Position numbers and translations under genes: made by a program. A stretch of 10,265 nt of DNA from JAWWPG01 sp033850885. Lineage in GTDB: Bacteria; Actinomycetota; Actinomycetes; Propionibacteriales; Nocardioidaceae. The notes under the pieces are model-generated. The model saw only the letters and a program-made list of their open reading frames with translations. It ran no database searches and was not told where the DNA came from. Below are positions 1 through 6,182 of the stretch, piece after piece (position 1 is the stretch's first letter; every line of letters begins with the position of its first letter). The stretch lies in NCBI GenBank assembly GCA_033850885.1, contig JAWWPG010000061.1:1-10265 (forward strand). Direction: 5' to 3'.

Positions 1-4
1 CACA

Positions 5-36
5 CCTCAAGCCACCCAAATCTGGATGGCTTGAGG
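5..36. repeat. 10-bp perfect inverted repeat
   Basis: The arms CCTCAAGCCA (5-14) and TGGCTTGAGG (27-36) are exact reverse complements around a 12-nt loop. The outer hexamer CTCAAG/CTTGAG recurs in the next palindrome. Positions 12-19 can instead pair with 43-50 (8 bp), so the two structures are mutually exclusive. Function unknown: an operator, terminator or alternative RNA fold are all possible. Confidence 0.55.
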
Positions 37-41
37 GCAAC

Positions 42-63
42 TTGGGTGGTGCACCACTCAAGC
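42..63. repeat. 22-bp near-perfect palindrome
   Basis: The two 11-nt halves (42-52 and 53-63) are reverse complements except for one pair (G46/T59, a G-U wobble in RNA). The core GTGGTGCACCAC (47-58) is perfect. It starts 5 bp after the preceding inverted repeat and shares its CTCAAG ends. With no internal loop it looks more like a dimeric protein-binding site in DNA than an RNA hairpin. The regulator, if any, is unknown. Confidence 0.5.
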
Positions 64-167
64 ACACGGGCGCGCAGGGATCCGGGCGCCGGACTGGTTC
101 GCGCACGATGTTCATCGGCTGTCCGCGTGTCGTTGCCCCTGCCGAAGCGAGCTTGCGGTGAAATAGG

Positions 168-202
168 TGAAGCCCCGCGAAGTATGAGTTCGCGGGGCTT
201 CA
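168..202 (+). terminator. Strong hairpin terminator with GTATGAG loop
   Basis: A perfect 14-bp stem (168-181 with 189-202) closes a 7-nt loop, GTATGAG. There is no clear T-tract on either side, as is common in high-GC actinobacteria. The loop reads GTATGAG on the plus strand. The matching hairpin behind otsA carries the same loop in the sense direction of its transcript, so this one may terminate a plus-strand gene left of the window. It could alternatively end the minus-strand ung-DUF445 transcript, whose last stop lies 300 nt away. Confidence 0.7.
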
Positions 203-419
203 TGACCGGCTAGTGGCGGAGCCCGTCTCCCGGACTTCTGTCCCGGTCCGCCGACCTCGCCACGTGTCGGCTCTGAAAGGTTGACCCTCTCAGCATGGAC
301 CGTTTCTGCTGTCCGTTCCCGCATCCATTTGGATGCGTGATGAGATTTCTACTCCCCTATCCCGACGCCGCACAAGGGGTTCTGGCGAAAATCTCGGCGG
401 AATCTGAAAACGGGCCTGG

Positions 420-493
420 TTGTCCACAGAACCAGCCAGCAGGTCCACAACCCAGGCGTGGGTTCTCCACAGCGGCGCCGGAAGTTTTGCACA
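420..493 (+). other. Array of four DnaA-box-like nonamers
   Basis: Four direct repeats lie on the plus strand: TTGTCCACA (420-428), AGGTCCACA (441-449), TTCTCCACA (463-471) and TTTTGCACA (485-493). Their starts are 21, 22 and 22 bp apart, about two helical turns. The first matches the high-GC actinobacterial DnaA box exactly, the third differs at one base, and the second and fourth at two. A small hairpin (449-454 with 459-464) lies between boxes 2 and 3. No oriC genes (dnaA, dnaN, rpmH) are in the window, so a DnaA-titrating or regulatory cluster is more likely than an origin. Confidence 0.45.
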
Positions 494-502
494 AGTCACC
501 CC

Positions 503-1756
503 TCACAGCAGACGCGAGGCCGTGTAGATCAGCAGTCCCGCCAGGCCGCCCACGAGCGTCCCGTTGATCCGGATGAACTGCAGGTCACGGCCCACATGCA
601 ACTCGATACGGTTGGCCGCCTCCCGTCCGTCCCACCTGTCGATGGTGTCGGTGATGACGGTGGTGAGCTCGTTGCCATAGCGACCGACGAGGTAGGCGAC
701 AGCATCCTCGATGTAGCCGTCGATACGGCGGCTGGCAGCCTCGTCGCTGGCAAGCTCGCCACCGAAGTCAGCAAGCGCGGTCACCGCGCGCTTGCGGAGC
801 TCGCTGTCGGCATCCTCGAGACCGGTCACGACGGCGCGCCGCAACGCGTCCCACAACGACATCGCCACGACGAGCACCTGGGGCTGCGCCAGCATCCGGC
901 TCTTCATCGCCTCGGCACGCGCGATGGTGTCCGGATCGGTCTGCAGGTTACCGGCGAGCTGGATCAGCATGTCGTCGAGGGCGCGCCGGGCGGCGTGGTC
1001 GGGATCGTCACGGATCTCGGCGACCCACGCAAGCGCCTCGCCGTGCAGCCTCCCGACCACCCGGTCGTCCAGCCACTGCGGCGTCCACCAGGGCGCACGC
1101 GAGCTCAGGATCTGCGCCACCTTGTCGGGGTTCTCGGCGAGCCAGGTGTGCGCCTCGGTGAACACGACATCCACGAGTCCGCGGTGGGCTCCATCGGCGA
1201 GGACCTCCTGCAGCAGCTGGCCGGCCAGCACACTCAACGGTTCCTCGGCCAGCCGGGGCAGCAGCTCGCCTTCGACGATCTTCGCGACCTCATCGTTGTC
1301 GACCTTGAGGAGGGCGGCCCGGGCGATGACGGAGACCTCGTTGACCACCTGTGCGCTGTGCTCGCCCTCCATCAGCCACCTGCCGACGCGGCTGGCCACC
1401 TTCGCGTCGGCCACCCGGCCCCTGACGACGTCCTCGGACAGGAAGTTCTCGGTGACGAAGTCCTGCAGGCTCCGTGCGAGGGTCAGCTTGCGGGTGGGGA
1501 TGAGGGCCGTGTGCGGGATCGGCAGGCCGAGCGGGTGGCGGAAGAGGGCGGTCACTGCGAACCAGTCGGCGATCGCACCGACCATCGACGCTTCAGCGGT
1601 CGCATGGACGTACCCCCAAGGGCCGGCGTGGTGCAGCGTGAGTATGTAGACGACCGCGGCGATCAGCAGCAGGCCGAAGGCGACCGAGCGCATCCGGCGC
1701 AGGCCCGCGCGCCGCTCGGCGTCGGTCGCAGAGACGGCGCGCGCCAGTTCGCTCAT
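503..1756 (-). CDS. DUF445 family membrane protein
   Basis: A 417-residue DUF445 protein of unknown biochemical role, probably anchored in the cytoplasmic membrane. It has an N-terminal transmembrane segment (about residues 24-42). The family's most conserved block follows at about 58-88 (GAIADWFAVTALFRHPLGLP, then the IPHT turn). A long, mostly helical charged region comes next, and a C-terminal hydrophobic segment (about 398-416) runs to the end of the protein, so both ends probably sit in the membrane. I chose the ATG at 1754-1756 because GGGAG lies 8 nt upstream (1765-1769). The open frame continues further upstream, but those codons overlap ung and give a low-complexity Ser/Arg/Pro peptide. 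It lies 58 nt downstream of ung on the same strand and is probably cotranscribed with it, although a functional link is not evident. Confidence 0.9.
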   Translation of the reverse strand: MSELARAVSATDAERRAGLRRMRSVAFGLLLIAAVVYILTLHHAGPWGYVHATAEASMVGAIADWFAVTALFRHPLGLPIPHTALIPTRKLTLARSLQDFVTENFLSEDVVRGRVADAKVASRVGRWLMEGEHSAQVVNEVSVIARAALLKVDNDEVAKIVEGELLPRLAEEPLSVLAGQLLQEVLADGAHRGLVDVVFTEAHTWLAENPDKVAQILSSRAPWWTPQWLDDRVVGRLHGEALAWVAEIRDDPDHAARRALDDMLIQLAGNLQTDPDTIARAEAMKSRMLAQPQVLVVAMSLWDALRRAVVTGLEDADSELRKRAVTALADFGGELASDEAASRRIDGYIEDAVAYLVGRYGNELTTVITDTIDRWDGREAANRIELHVGRDLQFIRINGTLVGGLAGLLIYTASRLL

Positions 1757-1814
1757 GGGTCTCGCTCCCGGTTTGCCCTGCAAAAGTGAGGTGAAAGCTG
1801 TCGGTACGGCGAGG

Positions 1815-2492
1815 CTACGGCAGCCGCCAGTCGACAGGGGAGCCGCCGAGCTCCAGGAGCGCGGTGTTCGCCCTCGTGAACGGTCTGGAGCCGAAGAACC
1901 CCCGAGACGCGGAGAGGGGGGACGGGTGCGGGCTGGCGATGACGGGAACCCGTCCCAACGCCGGCGCGAGGGACTGGGCATCCTTTCCCCACAGGATCGC
2001 GACGAGCGGGCCGCCCCGGCGGACCAGACCCTCGATCGCGAGGTCGGTGACCGACTCCCAACCCTTTCCCCGATGCGAGCCCGGCGACCCGGCCCGGACC
2101 GTCAGGACCCGGTTGAGCAGCAGCACACCCTGGTCCGCCCAGGCCGACAGGTCGCCGTGCCGGGGTGGGTCGATCCCCTGGTCGTCGCGGAGCTCGCGGT
2201 AGATGTTCTCGAGGCTGCGGGGCAGCGGCCGGACGGACCTCTCGACCGAGAAGGACAGTCCGACCGGGTGTCCAGGAGTGGGGTATGGGTCCTGGCCGAC
2301 GATGAGGACGCGGACCCCGGCCAGCGGCTTGGCGAAGGCCCGGAGAATGACGTCCCCGGCAGGCAGGAACCGCCTTCCGCCGGCGACCTCCTGTCGCAGA
2401 AACTCGCCGAGCCGGGCGACCGTCGGCGCCGCGGGTTCGAGCACCTCGGCCCAGTCCGAAGCGACCAGGTCGTGTAACGGGGCGGGGCTCAC
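1815..2492 (-). CDS. ung: Uracil-DNA glycosylase, family 1 (UDG)
   Basis: Removes uracil from DNA (from cytosine deamination or dUMP misincorporation) as the first step of base-excision repair. The 225-aa length is normal for family 1. All key positions known from the E. coli enzyme have counterparts: the water-activating motif GQDPYP at 66-71 (catalytic Asp68, Tyr70), uracil-stacking Phe81 in GLSFSV, uracil-specific Asn127 in LLLN, and the HPSPLS loop at 189-194 (His189, intercalating Leu193). The start is GTG at 2490-2492, with a weak AGG about 6 nt upstream; no better in-frame start gives a family-like N-terminus. The stop is TAG. It is the first gene of a probable two-gene minus-strand unit with the DUF445 gene. 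I could not identify a convincing promoter among the hairpins upstream. Confidence 0.97.
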   Translation of the reverse strand: MSPAPLHDLVASDWAEVLEPAAPTVARLGEFLRQEVAGGRRFLPAGDVILRAFAKPLAGVRVLIVGQDPYPTPGHPVGLSFSVERSVRPLPRSLENIYRELRDDQGIDPPRHGDLSAWADQGVLLLNRVLTVRAGSPGSHRGKGWESVTDLAIEGLVRRGGPLVAILWGKDAQSLAPALGRVPVIASPHPSPLSASRGFFGSRPFTRANTALLELGGSPVDWRLP

Positions 2493-2569
2493 GGGTACCT
2501 ACTGTGCCTGATTCCGTCGGCCTTCGCGCTCGATGTGGAGTCCCGTCAGCAGGCACGCGCGGCCACCTG

Positions 2570-2593
2570 CGGCGTGTTCGCGATGACACGCCG
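2570..2593. repeat. 8-bp inverted repeat upstream of ung
   Basis: CGGCGTGT (2570-2577) pairs perfectly with ACACGCCG (2586-2593) around an 8-nt loop. It lies about 80 bp upstream of the ung start, so it could be an operator or part of the leader. The repeated GTGCAAC motif begins within its right end. Confidence 0.4.
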
Positions 2594-2667
2594 TGCAACC
2601 CGAGATTGTGCAACAAGTTTCCGGTAAGCCCTTGCGTGGTAGGGCATCCTCGGGATAGAAACGTCCT

Positions 2668-2880
2668 ACGAACTTCGGCAACGGAGTTCGGGGCTTGGTC
2701 AGAAGCGTTGGTCCGGTCCGCGGAACTTCGGTTCCGCGGCCTTGAACTGGGTAACCATTTCAGACCGCCTCGTGACGGAGGCTGGGGTGACCAGCGCGGA
2801 GACCGGGTCGCCTTGGAGCGTCACCCTGGGGCAAACAGGAGGCTCCGCAAACTCATACTTTGCGGAGCCTCCGCCTTTAT
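2668..2880 (+). ncRNA. Candidate structured small RNA (speculative)
   Basis: On the plus strand a possible promoter, TTGCGT (2632-2637) with 18-nt spacing to TAGAAA (2656-2661), would start transcription near 2668. Two tetraloop hairpins follow at once: 2669-2677 with 2682-2690 (9 pairs, one G-U, GCAA loop) and 2718-2726 with 2731-2739 (9 perfect pairs, cUUCGg loop). A 14-bp hairpin at 2838-2872 followed by GCCTTTAT could end the transcript, giving about 210 nt. Both tetraloops are of the stable GNRA and UUCG classes only when read on the plus strand, which is the best argument for that orientation. It would converge with otsA. Without covariation or RNA data this stays a hypothesis; the hairpins could instead belong to the ung leader or the otsA 3' end. 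Confidence 0.25.
2838..2872 (-). terminator. otsA terminator hairpin with GTATGAG loop
   Basis: A perfect 14-bp stem (2838-2851 with 2859-2872) and 7-nt loop sit 74 nt beyond the otsA stop codon. Read in the otsA direction the loop is GTATGAG, identical to the loop at 182-188, and the stem is followed by TGTTTGCC, a weak T-rich tail. On the plus strand it is followed by GCCTTTAT, so it may work in both directions. Confidence 0.8.
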
Positions 2881-2946
2881 GCGCATCCATGCTACCCGGG
2901 CCCCGCCTTGACCGTGTCCACCCGGTGAATGTGCGGCCGCGGCGAG

Positions 2947-4365
2947 TCAGGCGGCGCCCGTGGACTCCATATCGCGCAGGTCGGACAGGAACCTGCTCGC
3001 CCACGACGCGATGTCGTTCTCGCGCACTTGTTTGCGCATGGACCGCATACGGCGAGCGAGGTCGGGTGGCTGCGCGCGCATGGCGGCGAGCATGGCCCGT
3101 TTCAGCCCGTCGATGTCGTGAGGGTTCACCAGGAACGCCTGTTTGAGCTCGTCCGCAGCACCCGCGAACTCCGACAGCACGAGCGCACCGGTGTTGCGGA
3201 ACCGGCAGGTGACGTACTCCTTCGCAACCAGGTTCATACCGTCCACGAAGGGCGTGACGACCATGACGTCGGCCGCCCGGTAGAGGGCCGCCATCTCCTC
3301 GCGAGGATAGGAGGCATGCAGGTAGTGCACGGCGGGGTGTCCGATCGAGCTCAAGTCACCGTTGATCCGCCCGACCCAGCGCTCGATGTCGTCGCGAACC
3401 TCACGGTACTGCTGGACCCGCTCGCGGCTCGGCGAGGCGACCTGGACGAAGACCGACTCCTCGACGCTCGTGTCACCGTCGACGATCAGCTCGCCGAACG
3501 CCCGCAAGCGCTGACGGATCCCCTTCGTGTAGTCGAGCCGGTCGACACCCAGAAAGACTGAGCGTGGGTCACCGAGCTCACGGCGGATCTCGACCGCGCG
3601 AGCCTCGACCTCCTTCGTGCGGGCGAGCTCGTCGAGCTGCTTGACGTCGATCGAGATCGGGTAGCTCCGGGCCGTGACGCGCCGCCCGTCACCGAGGATG
3701 ATGCGGTCACGGTGGGTCTTGTGCTCGCGGCGCTGGCGCACCAGCCGGACGAAGTTCGACGCGCCTCCCGGCCGCTGGAAGCCGACCAGGTCGGCACCGA
3801 GCAGGCCGTCAAGGATCTGATCTCGCCAGGGGAGCTGACGGAAAAGCTCACTGGGCGGGAAGGGGATGTGCAGGAAGAAGCCAATCCGCACGTCGGGCCG
3901 CAGCTCGCGCAGCATCGCCGGCAGCAGCTGGAGCTGGTAGTCCTGCACCCACACCACGCCGTCCTGGCCCACGCACTCAGCGGCCGTCTCCGCGAAGCGC
4001 CGGTTGACGTGACGGTAGGCCTCCCACCACTCCCGGTGGAACTCCGGTTTCGCGACCAGGTCGTGGTAGAGCGGCCACAAGGTGGCGTTCGACATTCCGT
4101 TGTAGTACTGCTCGAACTCACTGGGGTCGATGTTGACAGGCTTCAGCGTGAGGCCGTCGACCTCGAAGGCGTCGTCGCTGTCGAGTGGTGAGCCGGGCCA
4201 GCCCACCCAGACGCCGTCCTGCTCACGGAGCACGGGTTCGAGGGCCGTCACGAGGCCACCGGGAGCGGTGCGCCAGCTGGCCGGCTCCCCGTCACTGCCG
4301 GGCACCCGGTCGACCGGGAGCCGGTTGGCTACGACGACGAAGGAGCTGGGCGAAGCCGAGGGCAT
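2947..4365 (-). CDS. otsA: Alpha,alpha-trehalose-phosphate synthase (UDP-forming), GT20
   Basis: Transfers glucose from UDP-glucose to glucose-6-phosphate, giving trehalose-6-phosphate, the first step of the OtsAB pathway, in the cytosol. At 472 aa it is a normal single-domain GT20 enzyme with no fused phosphatase. Visible motifs in order: NRLPV (14-18) and PGG (35-37) of the N-terminal Rossmann half; YNGMSNATLWPLYH (88-101), acceptor-binding; VWVQDYQLQLLP (138-149), the actinobacterial form of the usual HDYHLMLLP; FLHIPFP (164-170); LGVDRLDYTKGI (272-283), with the Arg276/Lys281 pair that binds the donor phosphates; and DGMNLVAKEYV (375-385), with Asp375 and Glu383. The ATG at 4363-4365 gives a family-like N-terminus. 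It diverges from the DUF3263-LytR_C-otsB run across 186 bp. TAGGGT (4372-4377, minus) lies only 6 nt before the ATG, so a leaderless transcript is possible. Confidence 0.97.
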   Translation of the reverse strand: MPSASPSSFVVVANRLPVDRVPGSDGEPASWRTAPGGLVTALEPVLREQDGVWVGWPGSPLDSDDAFEVDGLTLKPVNIDPSEFEQYYNGMSNATLWPLYHDLVAKPEFHREWWEAYRHVNRRFAETAAECVGQDGVVWVQDYQLQLLPAMLRELRPDVRIGFFLHIPFPPSELFRQLPWRDQILDGLLGADLVGFQRPGGASNFVRLVRQRREHKTHRDRIILGDGRRVTARSYPISIDVKQLDELARTKEVEARAVEIRRELGDPRSVFLGVDRLDYTKGIRQRLRAFGELIVDGDTSVEESVFVQVASPSRERVQQYREVRDDIERWVGRINGDLSSIGHPAVHYLHASYPREEMAALYRAADVMVVTPFVDGMNLVAKEYVTCRFRNTGALVLSEFAGAADELKQAFLVNPHDIDGLKRAMLAAMRAQPPDLARRMRSMRKQVRENDIASWASRFLSDLRDMESTGAA

Positions 4366-4460
4366 TGACCCACCCTAATGCGGAGGATGGGTCGCCTGCC
4401 CAGGCAACAGGGCATCGCGTCCGGGGTCGACGCCTCGCAGGACACACCGCCGCGCGGCAA

Positions 4461-4490
4461 ATGACATCGTTGTCGTTCGGTGCCTAGGAT
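4461..4490 (+). promoter_or_regulatory. Probable promoter of the DUF3263-LytR_C-otsB unit
   Basis: ATGACA (4461-4466) and TAGGAT (4485-4490) are separated by 18 nt and resemble -35 and -10 boxes of a housekeeping sigma factor; TAGGAT is a common actinobacterial -10. Transcription would start near 4497, giving a leader of about 55 nt. This also argues against the upstream in-frame GTG at 4480 as the start of the DUF3263 gene, since it lies inside the promoter. Confidence 0.6.
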
Positions 4491-4551
4491 GATCGATAGC
4501 GGCGGGGCGATCCGCGACTCCCGCCGGTTCGTAGCTCCAGGAGTCGACTGC

Positions 4552-4851
4552 ATGGATCCCGCAAACATCTCCTCGTCGGGCGAGGCAGCTCGAGCCGCGA
4601 GCGAGCTTTCTCAGCGAGACCAGCAGATCCTGGCCTTCGAGCGGTTGTGGTGGAAGTATGCCGGCGCGAAGGAGCAGGCGGTACGCGAGAACTTCGGGAT
4701 GTCTGCAACGCGGTACTACCAGGTGCTGAACGCCCTGATCGACAAGCCGGAGGCGCTGGCCTTCGACCCGCTCCTCGTCAAGCGGTTGCGCAGGCTTAGG
4801 GCAGCACGGCAACGTCAGCGCTCGGCCCGGCGGCTGGGGATCGAGGTCTGA
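4552..4851 (+). CDS. DUF3263 domain-containing protein
   Basis: A 99-residue actinobacterial DUF3263 protein with no established function. After a short Ser/Ala-rich N-terminus, the domain runs from about residue 20 to the end: LSQRDQQILAFERLWWKYAG, then a helix-turn-helix-like stretch (EQAVRENFGMSATRYYQVLN), then a strongly basic tail (KRLRRLRAARQRQRSARRLG). The middle resembles the DNA-recognition helices of sigma-factor region 4, so nucleic-acid binding is a fair inference but not shown. I chose the ATG at 4552 because AGGAG (4539-4543) lies 8 nt upstream. Its stop TGA (4849-4851) is one base before the GTG of the next gene, so the two are probably translationally coupled. Position next to the trehalose genes suggests a regulatory role, which is speculation. 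Confidence 0.85.
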   Translation: MDPANISSSGEAARAASELSQRDQQILAFERLWWKYAGAKEQAVRENFGMSATRYYQVLNALIDKPEALAFDPLLVKRLRRLRAARQRQRSARRLGIEV

Positions 4852-4852
4852 G

Positions 4853-5326
4853 GTGGCTCTGCCATCGGTCGTGACCCTCGGCAGTCTCGCGTTCGTCCTC
4901 GCTGCCGGAGCCGGGTACGTCGTGATCTCGACCGCCTCTGCCGACACGGCAGCGCCGACACGGCAGCACGTGATCGAACCACCGTCGGCCTCACCCTCGA
5001 AACCCATCCCGAGTCCACACGGAGCGTCCAGCCAGCACCGCCGACCGACGGCGCGCAACGTGCCGTCGGTGCTCGTCGTCCTCTTCAACAACACGGGGGT
5101 GACAGGCGTTGCAGAGAAGAAGGCCGCGATCCTCGAGGGCGCGGGGTGGAACGTCGCGGCGACCGACAACTGGTACGGCAAGATCCCCGCTAACACGGTC
5201 TACTACCCGCCGCAGCTGAGGCCCGACGCGGTCAAGCTCGCCAAGGTTCTCCACATCCGGCGGCTGCACGCGGCGGTCGCTCCGATGCAGTTCGACGAGC
5301 TGACCGTCATCATCTCGAACGGTTGA
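4853..5326 (+). CDS. LytR_C-domain (C-terminal LytR) membrane-anchored protein
   Basis: A 157-aa protein with an uncleaved signal anchor or signal peptide (about residues 5-30), a Pro/Ser/Thr-rich linker (about 34-68) and an extracytoplasmic LytR_C domain (about 71-157). The domain shows VLVVLFNNTGVTGVA (73-87), the GAGWNV...DNWYG segment (97-109), VYYPP (116-120) and the final APMQFDELTVII (143-154). LytR_C usually sits at the C-terminus of LCP cell-wall ligases, but here there is no LCP catalytic domain, so this is a stand-alone version of unknown function, probably at the cell surface. The start is GTG at 4853, with GAGG (4843-4846) 6 nt upstream inside the previous gene. otsB follows 28 nt after the stop, so it is likely in one operon with it. 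Confidence 0.85.
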   Translation: MALPSVVTLGSLAFVLAAGAGYVVISTASADTAAPTRQHVIEPPSASPSKPIPSPHGASSQHRRPTARNVPSVLVVLFNNTGVTGVAEKKAAILEGAGWNVAATDNWYGKIPANTVYYPPQLRPDAVKLAKVLHIRRLHAAVAPMQFDELTVIISNG

Positions 5327-5354
5327 CCGCCCCGGCCTCTGGTTGACTTGTCCG

Positions 5355-6182
5355 ATGGTCGATCTCGCGCCTACCACACCGAAGGGTCAGGCCGGGCTGG
5401 ATGCGCTGCTCACCGATCCGGCCCGCGCACTCGTCGCGTTCGACTACGACGGGACCTTGTCGCCGATCGTCGACGACCCCGCTTCCGCACGCGCTCAGCC
5501 CGGGGCGGTGGAGGCTCTCGCCGGCCTGGGGTCCCAGGTCGGTCAGTTGGCGATCATCACCGGCCGGCCCGCCGGGGCTGTCGTTGAGTTGGCTGGCCTC
5601 GCCGCCATGCCGGGGCTCGACCATCTCGTGGTGCTCGGACAGTACGGGCTGGAGCGTTGGGACCCCACGACCCGCGAGGTGACGACCGTCGAACCACCCC
5701 CGGGCCTGACTCTGGTCAGGGAAGAGCTGCCCGGCGTCATCGAGGCGGCGGGCGTCACCGACGCCGACATCGAGGACAAGGGCCTCGCGCTCGCGGTGCA
5801 CGTACGCCGATCCGCCGAGCCTGCGTCGTCGTACGAGAAGCTCAAGGGGCCGCTGCTCGCCCTGGCCGAACGAGCCGACCTGGCCGCAGAGCCGGGCAGG
5901 TACGTCATCGAGCTGCGTCCCCGCGGCATGGACAAGGGCAAGGCGCTGCTCGACCTCGCGTCCGCGGTCGACCCCAGCTCGCTGATGTTCACCGGCGACG
6001 ATCTGGGTGACCTCGCGGCGTACGAGGCCGTCGAAAGCTGGCGGGCCGTCGGACGACCCGGCTTGCTCGTGTGCTCGGGATCCGCGGAGGTCACCGAGCT
6101 GGCGGACCGAGCCGACCTCATCGTCGACGGCCCGGAAGGCGTGCTCGCCCTGATCAGGGACCTCACACTTTTGCTCGCCTGA
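5355..6182 (+). CDS. otsB: Trehalose-6-phosphate phosphatase, HAD superfamily
   Basis: Hydrolyses trehalose-6-phosphate to trehalose and phosphate, completing the pathway begun by OtsA. The 275-aa protein shows the HAD signature: motif I FDYDGTLSP (29-37; nucleophile Asp30, acid/base Asp32), motif II ITGR (68-71), the cap-domain entry GQYGLE (95-100), the motif III Lys in MDKGKAL (Lys194 or Lys196), and motif IV GDDLGDLAAY (214-223; Mg-binding Asp215, Asp216, Asp219). GDDLGDL differs from GDDRTDE of many OtsB proteins but keeps the acidic residues. The start is uncertain: I prefer ATG 5355-5357, but no good Shine-Dalgarno precedes it, and an in-frame TTG at 5343 is an alternative. It follows the LytR_C gene by 28 nt and probably depends on that transcript. 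A GC-rich inverted repeat (6187-6200) overlaps the region just after the stop. Confidence 0.94.
   Translation: MVDLAPTTPKGQAGLDALLTDPARALVAFDYDGTLSPIVDDPASARAQPGAVEALAGLGSQVGQLAIITGRPAGAVVELAGLAAMPGLDHLVVLGQYGLERWDPTTREVTTVEPPPGLTLVREELPGVIEAAGVTDADIEDKGLALAVHVRRSAEPASSYEKLKGPLLALAERADLAAEPGRYVIELRPRGMDKGKALLDLASAVDPSSLMFTGDDLGDLAAYEAVESWRAVGRPGLLVCSGSAEVTELADRADLIVDGPEGVLALIRDLTLLLA

Larger units (their letters stand above)
1..502. other. Non-coding region with palindromes, a terminator-like hairpin and DnaA-box-like repeats
   Basis: I find no credible gene here. One plus frame is open from the left edge to the stop at 211-213, but it runs straight through the strong hairpin at 168-202 and its translation is Arg/Ser-rich with no recognisable domain. 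The region holds two palindromes (5-36 and 42-63), the hairpin at 168-202, a small hairpin at 320-337 (CGCATCC, 4-nt loop, GGATGCG), and four DnaA-box-like nonamers between 420 and 493. The minus-strand DUF445 gene ends at 503, so the right part is its 3' flank. The left part is probably the 3' flank of a gene outside the window. I see no tRNA or rRNA. Confidence 0.6.
2493..2946. other. Hairpin-rich intergenic region between ung and otsA
   Basis: No credible protein gene in 454 bp. It contains four strong hairpins (2570-2593, 2669-2690, 2718-2739, 2838-2872), a weaker one (GCCTC 2767-2771 with GAGGC 2778-2782) and a direct repeat GTGCAAC (2593-2599 and 2608-2614). It must hold the ung promoter (minus strand, towards 2492) and the otsA terminator. 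A 19-codon minus-strand ORF (2699-2758) with a GAGGCGG upstream is possible but unsupported. Confidence 0.6.

Noticed and set aside
212..263. tRNA-like folding around GTGGCG ... CGCCAC
   Set aside because: No conserved D- or T-arm sequence, and the alternative pairing GGCGGA/TCCGCC competes with it; not a cloverleaf.
420..493. Chromosomal origin (oriC)
   Set aside because: Only four boxes, no AT-rich unwinding region, and no dnaA, dnaN or rpmH nearby. Kept only as a DnaA-box-like cluster.
458..1789. 443-codon plus-strand frame opposite the DUF445 gene
   Set aside because: Same antisense effect. The minus strand has the conserved DUF445 block, two membrane segments and a ribosome site.
1757..1981. 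Longer DUF445 start upstream of 1756
   Set aside because: It would overlap the 3' end of ung by about 165 nt, adds a low-complexity peptide, and a good ribosome site already precedes the ATG at 1756.
1753..2616. 287-codon minus-strand frame over ung
   Set aside because: Out of frame with ung, Arg/Gly/Pro-rich and without recognisable motifs; ung has every catalytic residue.
2699..2758. 19-codon minus-strand ORF with GAGGCGG upstream
   Set aside because: It is too short to judge, overlaps a UUCG hairpin, and has no homology I can recognise. Left as a note only.
4480..4551. GTG at 4480 as the DUF3263 start
   Set aside because: It falls inside the predicted promoter, just before the -10 box, has no ribosome site, and the ATG at 4552 has AGGAG at ideal spacing.
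5247..5255. Another TTCTCCACA nonamer, inside the LytR_C gene
   Set aside because: Isolated and within coding sequence; one near-match is expected by chance in 10 kb.
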